Shown: positions 8,539 through 17,462 of the stretch, piece after piece
How the letters are laid out: each line of letters begins with the position of its first letter
Position numbering within the stretch: position 1 is the stretch's first letter
From: Butyricicoccus_A sp963601915
Lineage (GTDB): Bacteria; Bacillota; Clostridia; Oscillospirales; Butyricicoccaceae
DNA: 64,000 bases
Assembly: GCA_963601915.1 (NCBI GenBank)
Contig: CAVCGL010000002.1
Location: 177,546 to 241,545 of the forward strand
Reading direction: 5' to 3'
The notes under the pieces: model-generated
The model's input: the letters and a program-made list of their open reading frames with translations, nothing else
What the model was told of the DNA's origin: nothing
The model's database searches: none
Program-made: the position numbers and the translations under genes

Positions 8539-9024
8539 ATGGCTGTAAGACCAATTATTTATGATCCGGATCCGATTCTGTACAAGAAGTGTCATCCGGT
8601 GACAAAATTTGATAAGAAGCTGGGAAATATCCTGACGGATATGACGCAGACAATGCTGGATGCCAACGGCGTTGGTCTGGCAGGTCCGCAGATCGGCTAT
8701 ATGCGTCGCGTCTGTGTTGTGCTGGACACGTTGGACAATGACAGAATCATTGAGATGGTCAATCCGGAAGTAGTAGAAACCGAAGGTGAGCAGACCGGCT
8801 CGGAGGGCTGCCTCAGCTTCCCGAATAAGTTTGGTATGGTTACCCGTCCGCGCATTGTAACGGTTCGCGCACAGGATAGAAACGGCGAATGGTTTACGGT
8901 TAAGTCTCAGGATTTGACGGCACGTGCTTTCCTGCACGAAATTGACCATCTCGACGGACATGTCTTTACTGAAAAGGTGACGGAGTATATCCACTATGAT
9001 GAGGAAGAGGACGAGGCAGAATGA
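8539..9024 (+). CDS. def: Peptide deformylase
   Basis: A 161-residue metalloenzyme that removes the N-formyl group from new proteins. All three family motifs are present: GVGLAGPQIG, EGCLSF (metal-binding Cys) and HEIDHLDG (two metal-binding His and the catalytic Glu). An acidic Glu/Asp tail ends the protein. AAGAGGAG precedes the ATG. It overlaps fmt by 4 bases, the common def-fmt pairing. Confidence 0.96.
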   Translation: MAVRPIIYDPDPILYKKCHPVTKFDKKLGNILTDMTQTMLDANGVGLAGPQIGYMRRVCVVLDTLDNDRIIEMVNPEVVETEGEQTGSEGCLSFPNKFGMVTRPRIVTVRAQDRNGEWFTVKSQDLTARAFLHEIDHLDGHVFTEKVTEYIHYDEEEDEAE

Positions 9025-9953
9025 GACTGGTCTTTATGGGTACGCCGGACTTCGCGGTAAACTCGCTCGAACGCTTGATTACAGACAAACATGAGATTGT
9101 TGGCGTATTTACGCAGCCAGACAAGCCACAGGGACGCAAAATGAAGCTGACACCGCCGCCTGTAAAGCAACTTGCCTTGACACATAATATCCCGGTATAT
9201 CAGCCGGATTCCTTCAAGAATGAAAGCCAGCTGGAGCTGCTGCGTGAGCTGAATCCGGAAGTTATCATTGTTGTGGCATATGGCAAGCTGCTGCCGAGTT
9301 ATGTGCTGGATTTGCCGAAGTACGGCTGTATCAATGTACACGGTTCTCTGCTGCCAAAATATCGCGGCGCGGCACCGATTCAATGGATGGTGCTCGACGG
9401 CGAAAAGACCGCAGGCGTGACAACCATGTATATGGATCGCGGGCTGGACACCGGTGATATTCTGCTGACGAAGGAAACGCCGGTTGGTGAAAATGAAACT
9501 GCCGGTGAGCTGTTTGACCGGCTGGCAGCGATGGGCGCAGATCTGCTGTCAGAGACGCTGGAGCAGCTGCCGCAGGGCATCCAGCGCAAGCCGCAGGATG
9601 ACACGCAGGCCACCTATGTGTCCGTCCTGAGTAAGGATATGTCTGTGGTCGATTGGAGCAAACCGGCGCAGCAGGTGCATAACCAGATACGCGGATTGGA
9701 TCCGTGGCCGGTTGCCGTGACGAATCGCGGCGATGTGCGTCTCAAGCTGTTTCAGTCTCGCCTGACCGACCAGACGGCACAGGTTCCGGCAGGCACAGTG
9801 ACGACTGCTGATCCGAAAAAGGGTCTGTTTGTTGCGTGCGGCGATGGACGTGTATTGCAGATTACAGAAGTCCAGATGGTCGGCAAAAAGCGCATGGCTG
9901 CTGGAGACTATCTGCGTGGTCACGCCATGGAGAGCGGAACGGTTCTTGGCTGA
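9021..9953 (+). CDS. fmt: Methionyl-tRNA formyltransferase
   Basis: A 310-residue enzyme that formylates initiator Met-tRNA using 10-formyl-tetrahydrofolate. The N-terminal Rossmann-like domain begins MRLVFMGTPDFAV. The active-site region contains NVHGSLLPKYRGAAPIQW, and GLDTGDILL follows. The C-terminal anticodon-arm-binding domain runs from about residue 205. Length is normal. It forms the initiation pair with def and is followed by rsmB. Confidence 0.96.
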   Translation: MRLVFMGTPDFAVNSLERLITDKHEIVGVFTQPDKPQGRKMKLTPPPVKQLALTHNIPVYQPDSFKNESQLELLRELNPEVIIVVAYGKLLPSYVLDLPKYGCINVHGSLLPKYRGAAPIQWMVLDGEKTAGVTTMYMDRGLDTGDILLTKETPVGENETAGELFDRLAAMGADLLSETLEQLPQGIQRKPQDDTQATYVSVLSKDMSVVDWSKPAQQVHNQIRGLDPWPVAVTNRGDVRLKLFQSRLTDQTAQVPAGTVTTADPKKGLFVACGDGRVLQITEVQMVGKKRMAAGDYLRGHAMESGTVLG

Positions 9954-9976
9954 TGAGAGACGAAAGGAGGAACGGA

Positions 9977-11356
9977 ATGCGTGAGAATCCATCTGCCCGC
10001 GAGGCGGCAGCACGAGCATTGTTTGCGATTCGAGAAGAAGATGCATGGAGTGCTCCGGCACTGAAAAAGTATGCGGCAGGCCTTTCCAAACGAGATGCCG
10101 CACTGGCAACGGCGTTGGTTGGCGGTGTCCTGCAAAACCAAGCGATGTGCGATTTTTATCTCGCACATTACTCCAAGGTTCGCCTAAAAAAGGTCAAGCC
10201 GAGAATTTTAGACGTTTTGCGCCTAGCTGTCTATCAGATGGTCTGGATGGATCGGATTCCTAATTCGGCAGCGGTCAATGAAAGCGTACGTCTGGCGCGT
10301 TCTCTGTGTCGGGCAGATCCGCGCACAGCAAGCTATGTCAATGGTCTGCTGCGGACCATTGCGCGAAATATTGATGCATTGCCGCAGCCGAATTGCGAGA
10401 CCAAGGCAGAGTATTATTCGCTGCGGTATAGTCATCCGCGCTGGCTGACGGAGTTGTATTTGGAGCAGTTCGGCGTCAAACAGACGCGGCTGCTGTTGGA
10501 GACGGACAATGAACCGGCACCAACCGTTTTGCGCGTCAATACGCTGAAAACGAATACAAACACCGTGCGGGAGCGCTTGGAAGCACAAGGTGTTTGCGTC
10601 CACATGCATGAGACCATTCCAAACTGTCTGACAGTTTCCGGAACCGGCAGCTTGGAACAGCTGGATGTCTTTCAGGAGGATCTTGTCACAGTACAGGACG
10701 GTGCAAGTCAGATGAGTGTGTATGCACTCGATCCGAAGCCGAACAGCCGCGTGCTGGATTGCTGTGCTGCGCCGGGCGGCAAAAGCTTTTTTGCCGCTGA
10801 GCGGATGAAAAATACCGGATCCGTGACGTCGTGCGATATTTACGCGCACAAATTGGATAAAATCCGAGAGGGCGCACAGCGTCTGGGACTTACCAGTATT
10901 GACACCCAGCTGCAAGATGCGGCACAGTTTCGCCCGGAATGGGAAGAAGCGTTTGATTACGTGCTGTGTGATGTACCGTGCTCCGGCTTAGGTATTATCC
11001 GTAAAAAACCGGAAATCCGGTATAAAGATGCTGCCGCACTGGAGTCCCTGCCGGAGATTCAGCTGGCAATCTTAAAAAATGCCGCGCGATATGTAAAAAA
11101 AGATGGAATTTTGGTTTATTCAACCTGTACGGTACTGCGTCGAGAAAACGAAGAAATTGTGAAAGCATTTTTACAGAACACACCACAGTTTGAAAAACAG
11201 ACGTTTTCTCTTCCGGTATGTGAACAGCCTGTGGATGGGTCTGTCACTCTTCTGCCACAGGTGCATCACACGGATGGATTTTTTGTTGCAAAATTCCGTA
11301 AAATGGCTTACTATGAAAAGGATGAGAGCACATCTGTGCTTTCGTCGGAGATTTGA
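9977..11356 (+). CDS. rsmB: 16S rRNA (cytosine-967-C5)-methyltransferase
   Basis: A 459-residue two-domain enzyme: an N-terminal NusB-like RNA-binding domain (about 1-130) and a C-terminal SAM-dependent m5C methyltransferase. The SAM-binding loop is DCCAAPGGKSF, and the two catalytic-cysteine motifs are CDVPCSGLG and YSTCTVLR. The start at 9977 is chosen because AAAGGAGG lies six bases upstream; an alternative ATG at 9953 overlaps the fmt stop (TGATG) but lacks such a site. It probably methylates 16S rRNA in the ribosome core. Confidence 0.94.
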   Translation: MRENPSAREAAARALFAIREEDAWSAPALKKYAAGLSKRDAALATALVGGVLQNQAMCDFYLAHYSKVRLKKVKPRILDVLRLAVYQMVWMDRIPNSAAVNESVRLARSLCRADPRTASYVNGLLRTIARNIDALPQPNCETKAEYYSLRYSHPRWLTELYLEQFGVKQTRLLLETDNEPAPTVLRVNTLKTNTNTVRERLEAQGVCVHMHETIPNCLTVSGTGSLEQLDVFQEDLVTVQDGASQMSVYALDPKPNSRVLDCCAAPGGKSFFAAERMKNTGSVTSCDIYAHKLDKIREGAQRLGLTSIDTQLQDAAQFRPEWEEAFDYVLCDVPCSGLGIIRKKPEIRYKDAAALESLPEIQLAILKNAARYVKKDGILVYSTCTVLRRENEEIVKAFLQNTPQFEKQTFSLPVCEQPVDGSVTLLPQVHHTDGFFVAKFRKMAYYEKDESTSVLSSEI

Positions 11357-11359
11357 CAT

Positions 11360-12406
11360 ATGACAAAACCTGAGATTAAATGCCGGACACTGCCGGAGCT
11401 GAAGGAAGAATTGCGCGCGATGGGCGAGAAACCGTTTCGCGCGGGACAAATTTTTCAATGGCTGCATCAGGGCGTTTCTTCGTTTGATGAGATGACCAAT
11501 GTTTCCAAGCCGCTTCGCGCCAAGCTGTCCGAACAGTATCTGTTGACGGCACCAAAGATCCTGCGCAAGCAGGTTTCCAAGGTGGATGGAACCATTAAAT
11601 ATCTATGGGAGCTGCACGACGGCAACTGCATTGAGAGCGTATTCATGCGGTATCATCACGGCAATTCCGCCTGTGTGTCGTCTCAGGTGGGCTGCCGTAT
11701 GGGATGCAAGTTCTGCGCATCGGGTCTGGGCGGATTGGTCAGAAGCCTGTCCGCGGGGGAAATCCTTGACCAGATTCTATTTATGCAAAAAGACACCGGC
11801 GAGCGCATTTCCAATATTGTTTTAATGGGAACCGGCGAGCCGTTGGACAATTATGACAACGTCCTGCGTTTCATTCATCTCGTCGGCGCACCGGAGGGCT
11901 TGCATATCGGACAGCGGCATATTTCCCTGTCCACATCGGGACTGGTGCCGCAGATTCGCCGACTTGCCGAGGAAAAATTACAGATTACGCTGTCGATTTC
12001 TCTGCATTCTCCGGATAACGAGAGCCGCAGTGCCACAATGCCAGTCAACAAGAGCTTCCCGGTGGAACAGCTGATTGCAGCCTGTCGTGATTATTTTGAC
12101 ATGACAGGACGCAGAATCTCGTATGAATATACGATGATTGACGGCGTCAGCGACCGCCCATGGCAGGCGAAAAAGCTGGCAGAGCTGCTGCGCGGACGTC
12201 CGGCACATGTAAATCTAATCCCTTTAAATCACGTTACGGAGAGCGGACTGCGCACTTCCTCGAAGGAGCATGTCGCGGCTTTTCAAAATATATTGGAAAA
12301 GAACGGAGTCACTGCGACAGTTCGGCGTACCTTAGGGCCGGATATTGACGCATCCTGCGGACAGCTGCGCCGCAGGCACATTGGTGAGACGTTCGGGAAA
12401 GAGTGA
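11360..12406 (+). CDS. rlmN: Dual-specificity 23S rRNA / tRNA adenine-C2 methyltransferase
   Basis: A 348-residue radical-SAM enzyme that methylates A2503 of 23S rRNA and A37 of some tRNAs. The iron-sulfur motif is CRMGCKFCASG (CX3CX2C). GTGEPLDNYDN follows as the SAM-binding segment, and a conserved cysteine near the C-terminus (DIDASCGQLR) is the methyl-carrying residue of the family. The RlmN-type N-terminal helical domain is present. It follows rsmB by 3 bases and precedes prpC by 4. Confidence 0.95.
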   Translation: MTKPEIKCRTLPELKEELRAMGEKPFRAGQIFQWLHQGVSSFDEMTNVSKPLRAKLSEQYLLTAPKILRKQVSKVDGTIKYLWELHDGNCIESVFMRYHHGNSACVSSQVGCRMGCKFCASGLGGLVRSLSAGEILDQILFMQKDTGERISNIVLMGTGEPLDNYDNVLRFIHLVGAPEGLHIGQRHISLSTSGLVPQIRRLAEEKLQITLSISLHSPDNESRSATMPVNKSFPVEQLIAACRDYFDMTGRRISYEYTMIDGVSDRPWQAKKLAELLRGRPAHVNLIPLNHVTESGLRTSSKEHVAAFQNILEKNGVTATVRRTLGPDIDASCGQLRRRHIGETFGKE

Positions 12407-12410
12407 TACA

Positions 12411-13142
12411 ATGAAAGCATATGGCAAAACCGACAAGGGTCTGGTTCGAGCGAACAATCAGGATACCTTTCGCCTGGACGTTCCGGAGACGGGAATGGGA
12501 TTTATCGTTCTCTGCGATGGAATGGGCGGCGCACGCGCCGGAAATATTGCCAGTGAACGCGCAGCAAATCGCTTCTTAGAGACCATCAAAACAGCAGATC
12601 CTTCTGAAACCAACGCAGATGTGCTGGCGGATTTAGTGGAAAAGGCTGTGCGCATGGCGAACGAAGAGGTGTTTGAGCTGTCTCAGTCGTCTCCGGCATA
12701 CAACGGCATGGGCACGACATTGGTCGGCGGTATCTGCGTGGATGACCGCGTGATTCTCGCCAACGTCGGCGATTCCCGCGCGTATCTGATTGACACGGAC
12801 AAAATCGCACAGATGAGTACCGATCATTCACTGGTCGCGGAAATGGTTCGCAGCGGACGGTTGACCCAAGCGGAGGCCAAAACATATCCGGGACGAAACC
12901 TCATTACCCGCGCCGTTGGCGTGGACAGCGAAGTGGAAGCGGATGTGTATGAAATCAAGATGCACGAAGGGCAGACATTGCTGCTGTGTTCGGATGGTCT
13001 GAGCGGCCCGGTGACAGACGCGGAAATCGTTGCGACTGTCTCGCAGGCAGAGAGCATGGAACAGGCGTGCACACAATTGATTGAGCTGGCTTGCAAAGCC
13101 GGTGGAAATGACAATATTACGGTTGTATTGTACACCAAGTAG
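12411..13142 (+). CDS. prpC: PP2C-type Ser/Thr protein phosphatase
   Basis: A 243-residue metal-dependent phosphatase that opposes the PASTA kinase encoded next to it. PP2C motifs are clear: RANNQDTF (metal-binding Asp), CDGMGGARAG, ANVGDSRAYL, SDGLSGPVTD and GGNDNITVVL near the end. The start at 12411 gives the normal family N-terminus (MKAYGKTDKG); an upstream ATG lies within rlmN. The gene ends just before prkC, and the stop codon overlaps the prkC ribosome-binding site. Confidence 0.95.
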   Translation: MKAYGKTDKGLVRANNQDTFRLDVPETGMGFIVLCDGMGGARAGNIASERAANRFLETIKTADPSETNADVLADLVEKAVRMANEEVFELSQSSPAYNGMGTTLVGGICVDDRVILANVGDSRAYLIDTDKIAQMSTDHSLVAEMVRSGRLTQAEAKTYPGRNLITRAVGVDSEVEADVYEIKMHEGQTLLLCSDGLSGPVTDAEIVATVSQAESMEQACTQLIELACKAGGNDNITVVLYTK

Positions 13143-13153
13143 GAGACATGGGA

Positions 13154-15307
13154 ATGGAAAATTTAGTTGGACAGACACTCGGCGGGCGATACGAAGTCCG
13201 CGAGGTGATTGGAACCGGTGGTATGGCGATTGTTTACAAGGCATACTGCACCGTTCTCCATCGTTATGTTGCCATTAAGGTCCTGAAAGAAGAGTTTTCT
13301 CAGGATGAAGAGTTCCGCAAGCGCTTTTACAACGAAGCACAGGCGGTAGCCAAGCTCTCGCAGAACAACATCGTTTCCATTTACGATGTATGTCACACGG
13401 AAAATTGTCCGGAATACATCGTCATGGAGCTGTGTGAGGGCGTTACACTGAAGGATTATCTTCGCAAGAAGCATCACCTGACATGGCAGGAAACCCTGTA
13501 TTTTGCACAGCAGGTGGCGCGTGCACTGGATCACGCGCACAGCCGCGGCATCATCCATCAGGACATCAAGCCGCAGAATATTATGCTGCTGCGCGATGGC
13601 ACGGCAAAAGTCATGGACTTTGGTATTGCCAGCTTCGCCAACAGCCAGGAAACACGCAAGGTATCGTCTGAGGCGATTGGCTCCGTGCATTATATCTCGC
13701 CGGAGCAGGCAAAGGGCATCAAGGTAGATTTCCGCACGGATTTGTACTCGTTGGGCATCGTAATGTATGAGATGCTGACCGGTACGCTGCCGTTCCGCGG
13801 AGATACTGCTGTTGCAGTCGTCATGCAGCACTTGAATACGGTGCCGCCGGTACCGAGCAGCATTGTGCCGGACATTCCGAAGGCAATGGATGAGATTGTC
13901 ATGCACGCTATGTGCGCCAATGTCAACCAGCGATACAGCTCTGCTATGGATATGTTCCGTGATATGGAACGTCTGCGCTCGAATCCGAATCTGGTGCTGA
14001 ATTATTCGTCGCACAACAGCGATTTGGATGAGACCCGTGCGATTTCGTACAACCGTGACGAGGACGCAACACAGTATATTCCGCACACACCGGCGGTAGA
14101 TACAGATGAAGATGCAACGCAGTATGTACCGCGCGCAACCGAGAGCCAGAGCCGTCCGCAGCAACAGCAGACCAATAAGCAGCAGCCGGCCGAAGAGGAC
14201 AACGAGGTGTACGAAGCACCGGTAAAGCAGCGCGCAGTTAGCAGCAAGAAAAAGGGCGGCACCGGTAAGGTAGTTGTCGGCGCGGTGATTGTTGTGCTTC
14301 TTGCCGTTGTGGCGTTCTTTGTGATGCGCATGGCGGGCAACAACAATGAAACCCAGACGTTAACGGTTCCGCAATTTGTTGGCTTGAACTACACGAAGGA
14401 TATTAAGGGCAACAAGGATTATTCGGATTTCAACTTCCAGATTACGGAGCAGGAATTCTCTCAGGATGAAGCGGATAGCAAGGGTTACACAGATGGCGAT
14501 GTCATCGACCAGAATCCGAGAGCGAAGACAACGATAGATGTCGGCACAGAAGTTTCGCTGACGCTGGCTTCGGTTGTCGATAATGCGAATGAAGAGACCA
14601 ATACGGTTTCGGTTCCGTCTCTGGCGGGCAAGAGCTACGAGGATGCACAGAGTGCGCTGCGCGCCAAGGGCTTGAAGGCAAAGCGTACAGAAAAGACCTC
14701 GGAGAGCGTCGCACAGGGCTACGTCATTGGCAGTGATCCGGATGCCGGTGAAGATGTAGAGGTTGGCTCTACGGTTACGGTCATTGTTTCTTCCGGTTCT
14801 GCGAACACGAATAAGACGGTTCCGAACCTCAAGGGCATGACCACTGAGCAGGCTTCTGCGGCACTGGAAAAGGCGGGTCTGTCGCTGGGCTCTGTCCATG
14901 AACAGGAGAGCACAGAGACCGCAGGCACCGTTATCAGCCAGACTGTACCGTATGGCACAGAGGTTGCAAAGGGCACCAGCGTTGGCATCACCATTGCTAA
15001 GGAGTCCACAACAACGGATGACCAGCCAAATAACGGCAATGATAATAACGGAGATGACAATACTGGCGGAACAGGCTCCGCTTCCGTCAGCGTGACTTCT
15101 TCAAGAATTACAGTTAGCCTTCCGACGGATCGCGACACATGCAGTGTCGCGATCTCCGTCGGCGGCTCGACGCTGTACAGCAGCACGGTAAAGACAAGCC
15201 GTGGTTCTGTCGGCTGTAGTGTTCGTTACAGCAGCACACAGCATGTTGTTGTGACAATTGATGGTTCGGCAGTTTACGAGCAGGATGTTGATTTCAGCAA
15301 GCTGTAA
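13154..15307 (+). CDS. prkC: PASTA-domain Ser/Thr protein kinase
   Basis: A 717-residue membrane kinase that senses muropeptides or lipid II in related bacteria. A cytoplasmic kinase domain (about 10-275; P-loop GTGGMAIVYKA, Lys42, DFG at 155) is followed by a charged linker, one membrane segment (about 371-393) and three extracellular PASTA repeats (about 400-468, 480-548 and 550-617). The C-terminus adds an Asn/Asp/Gly-rich linker and a Ser/Thr-rich beta domain. The catalytic loop reads HQDIKPQN (135-142), so the usual Arg before the catalytic Asp is Gln. ATG 13154 is preferred to 13148 because AGGAG is then eight bases away instead of two. Confidence 0.95.
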   Translation: MENLVGQTLGGRYEVREVIGTGGMAIVYKAYCTVLHRYVAIKVLKEEFSQDEEFRKRFYNEAQAVAKLSQNNIVSIYDVCHTENCPEYIVMELCEGVTLKDYLRKKHHLTWQETLYFAQQVARALDHAHSRGIIHQDIKPQNIMLLRDGTAKVMDFGIASFANSQETRKVSSEAIGSVHYISPEQAKGIKVDFRTDLYSLGIVMYEMLTGTLPFRGDTAVAVVMQHLNTVPPVPSSIVPDIPKAMDEIVMHAMCANVNQRYSSAMDMFRDMERLRSNPNLVLNYSSHNSDLDETRAISYNRDEDATQYIPHTPAVDTDEDATQYVPRATESQSRPQQQQTNKQQPAEEDNEVYEAPVKQRAVSSKKKGGTGKVVVGAVIVVLLAVVAFFVMRMAGNNNETQTLTVPQFVGLNYTKDIKGNKDYSDFNFQITEQEFSQDEADSKGYTDGDVIDQNPRAKTTIDVGTEVSLTLASVVDNANEETNTVSVPSLAGKSYEDAQSALRAKGLKAKRTEKTSESVAQGYVIGSDPDAGEDVEVGSTVTVIVSSGSANTNKTVPNLKGMTTEQASAALEKAGLSLGSVHEQESTETAGTVISQTVPYGTEVAKGTSVGITIAKESTTTDDQPNNGNDNNGDDNTGGTGSASVSVTSSRITVSLPTDRDTCSVAISVGGSTLYSSTVKTSRGSVGCSVRYSSTQHVVVTIDGSAVYEQDVDFSKL

Positions 15308-15328
15308 GCAAAAAAGGAATACAAAGTT

Positions 15329-16216
15329 ATGAAACAGGAGAATGGATTCATTCTCAAAGGAATCGGCGGATTTTATTATGTTCGCACAGATTCCGGAGTT
15401 GTAGAATGCAAAGCACGCGGAAAGTTCCGCAAATCATCACAAAAACCCGTAATCGGTGACCGCGTCATGATCGAAGTGCAGGATGACGGCACGGGTTACA
15501 TTATGTCAATTGAACCAAGAAAAAACAGACTGATTCGGCCTGCGGTCTCGAATATCGATCAGCTTGTCATTGTATGCAGCGCAGCACCACCGGTGACAGA
15601 AACGCTGCTGATTGATAAGGTGACGGCGATTGCAGAACACAAAGGAATGGATGTCCTGATTGTCATCAATAAGTGTGACATCGATCCGGGAGATCGTCTG
15701 TATGCCATTTACACACAGGCAGGATTTCAGGTTTTCCGCGTCAGCGCACAGACCGGCGAGGGTGTGGGAGCACTTCGAGACCAGCTGACGGGGAAAATTT
15801 CTGCATTCGCAGGAAATTCCGGCGTCGGAAAATCCAGTTTGCTCAACGCTATTGATCCAAAGTTCCAGATGGAAACCGGCGCGATCAGCCCGAAAACCGA
15901 ACGCGGACGCCATACGACACGGCACGTGGAACTGGTTGAACTGGAAAACGGTGGATTTATCGCAGATACGCCGGGATTTTCCGCTTTTGATGCGGAACGC
16001 ATGGATCTCATCCTCAAGGATGATTTGCAGTATGCCTTCCGCGAATTTGAACCATATCTCAATCAATGCCAGTTCACCGGCTGTGCGCACGTCAAGGAAA
16101 AAGGATGTGCGATTCGGCAGGCGGTTGCGGACGGAAAGATTGCGAGAGAACGACACGAGAGCTATTGTCAGCTGTACGAAAGTGTCCGAAATCTAAAGGA
16201 GTGGGAATTGAAATGA
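15329..16216 (+). CDS. rsgA: Ribosome small-subunit GTPase RsgA
   Basis: A 295-residue circularly permuted GTPase that checks late 30S subunit maturation. An N-terminal OB fold (about 1-70) precedes G motifs in permuted order: G4 NKCD, G1 GNSGVGKSS, G3 DTPGFSAF. The C-terminal zinc knuckle has the Cys-Cys-His-Cys pattern (CQFTGCAHVKEKGC). It follows prkC and overlaps thiN by 4 bases, the usual prpC-prkC-rsgA-thiN cluster. Confidence 0.96.
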   Translation: MKQENGFILKGIGGFYYVRTDSGVVECKARGKFRKSSQKPVIGDRVMIEVQDDGTGYIMSIEPRKNRLIRPAVSNIDQLVIVCSAAPPVTETLLIDKVTAIAEHKGMDVLIVINKCDIDPGDRLYAIYTQAGFQVFRVSAQTGEGVGALRDQLTGKISAFAGNSGVGKSSLLNAIDPKFQMETGAISPKTERGRHTTRHVELVELENGGFIADTPGFSAFDAERMDLILKDDLQYAFREFEPYLNQCQFTGCAHVKEKGCAIRQAVADGKIARERHESYCQLYESVRNLKEWELK

Positions 16217-16839
16217 ACGTGCTCATGATTGCTGCTGCACCAGAGAGCGATTACGGCTATATCAAGCCGCTGGCAGAGCAGGCAGACTATATTATCTGTG
16301 CGGATGGCGGCGTGCGTCATGCGCAGGCCTGCGGCATTCAGCCGGATTTGGTTGTCGGAGATTTTGATTCGGGCAATTATCCGGATTTTGATGTAGAAGT
16401 CGTACAGCTCAAGCCGGAAAAGGATGATACTGATTTGCTCAGCTGCACGCGGGAGGCACTGCGGCGCGGCGCAGATCGAATCACCTATGTTTGTGCATCG
16501 GGCGGCAGAATTGACCACTTTCTTTCCAATCTTTCGCTGCTGGAATTTTTATATGAGCACGACTGTGTGGGAATACTCATAGATAGCCAGAACCGCGTGA
16601 CCTTTCACGGCGGCGGAGCGATAACTTATCAAACAGATTTAGAGTATCCATATGTCAGCATTGTACCGCTGGATGGTAAGCTGACTGGTCTGACCCTGCG
16701 CGGCACCAAATATATCGTGACGGATGCAGAGGTTTCTCGCTTTGAGATGTATACCACATCCAATGAGCCGGTGGAATCAGAGTATTCGATTACCATCGGG
16801 AGCGGCCGCGCACTGGTGATTGAGAGCAAAGACAAGTAA
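16213..16839 (+). CDS. thiN: Thiamine pyrophosphokinase
   Basis: A 208-residue enzyme that converts thiamine and ATP to thiamine diphosphate. The N-terminal catalytic domain has CADGGVRHAQ, the metal-binding GDFDS and KDDTDL; the C-terminal beta domain binds thiamine. The start at 16213 overlaps the rsgA stop (ATGA) and is preceded by AAAGGAG. The longer open frame upstream lies within rsgA. Confidence 0.94.
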   Translation: MNVLMIAAAPESDYGYIKPLAEQADYIICADGGVRHAQACGIQPDLVVGDFDSGNYPDFDVEVVQLKPEKDDTDLLSCTREALRRGADRITYVCASGGRIDHFLSNLSLLEFLYEHDCVGILIDSQNRVTFHGGGAITYQTDLEYPYVSIVPLDGKLTGLTLRGTKYIVTDAEVSRFEMYTTSNEPVESEYSITIGSGRALVIESKDK

Positions 16840-16860
16840 AAAACACAGGAGGATATTGAA

Positions 16861-17100
16861 ATGAATGTATACAAGACAAAGGGAACCTGTTCCCGCGAGA
16901 TTCACTACAGCGTCAAGGACGGCGTGGTAGAAAGCATCGAAGTGATTGGCGGCTGCAACGGCAACCTCAAGGGCATTTGCCGTCTGATTACCGGTATGCC
17001 GGTAGAGCAGGTTATCAAGGCGTTTAAGGGCGTTGACTGCGGCGGACGCGGAACCTCATGTCCAGATCAGATTGCACAGGCTTTGGAGCAGGCGAAGTAA
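16861..17100 (+). CDS. TIGR03905-type TSCPD-domain protein
   Basis: A 79-residue protein with the TSCPD signature near its C-terminus (GRGTSCPDQIAQAL) and two further cysteines (GGCNGNLKGIC). It fits the small uncharacterised TIGR03905 family; similar domains occur at the end of some ribonucleotide reductases, but the standalone role is unknown. The CXnC pattern hints at metal binding. AGGAGG lies upstream. It is the last gene of the left operon, closed by a strong terminator. Confidence 0.85.
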   Translation: MNVYKTKGTCSREIHYSVKDGVVESIEVIGGCNGNLKGICRLITGMPVEQVIKAFKGVDCGGRGTSCPDQIAQALEQAK

Positions 17101-17119
17101 GCACCAAAACAGAACATGA

Positions 17120-17148
17120 GCAGGGCTGATTTTCAGCCCTGCTTTTTT
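17120..17148 (+). terminator. Strong intrinsic terminator of the left operon
   Basis: Perfect 10-bp stem (17120-17129 with 17133-17142), a TTT loop and a run of six T. Confidence 0.95.
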
Positions 17149-17341
17149 CATGGCATGGTAAAAATGCAGCATGCATGACTGCAAAAATTCATTTTGACTA
17201 AATTTTACAGGAAAATGAAATGCAAGCTGCATTATCGAAACTTTCATTTGTGCAAAATGCCACGATATGAGAAAACCTGGATTTGTTTTTGTTCAAAGTA
17301 TGGAAATTTTCAATTTTATCAAAGAGAAATACCAATTTTAG
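17149..17341. other. AT-rich noncoding stretch with nested inverted repeats
   Basis: No convincing gene. AATGCAGC (17163-17170) pairs with GCTGCATT (17226-17233), and inside this TTCATTTT (17188-17195) pairs with AAAATGAA (17212-17219), giving a two-tier hairpin. The recognised aminotransferase promoter lies downstream of it, so this is either an operator region or a separate small RNA. No T-run ends it. Confidence 0.35.
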
Positions 17342-17370
17342 TTGCAAAAATGGTAAGAAATCACTATAAT
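17342..17370 (+). promoter_or_regulatory. Promoter for the aminotransferase gene
   Basis: TTGCAA (17342-17347), a 17-base spacer and a consensus TATAAT (17365-17370). The leader before the ATG is about 85 bases. Confidence 0.8.
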
Positions 17371-17462
17371 ATCAGATAGTTAAGTGAAAAAGATACATGC
17401 GGAATTCAAGCCGCAGAGGCGAGGAACTTCGGAAGGGGATTCGCCCCGGAAAGGAACACAGT

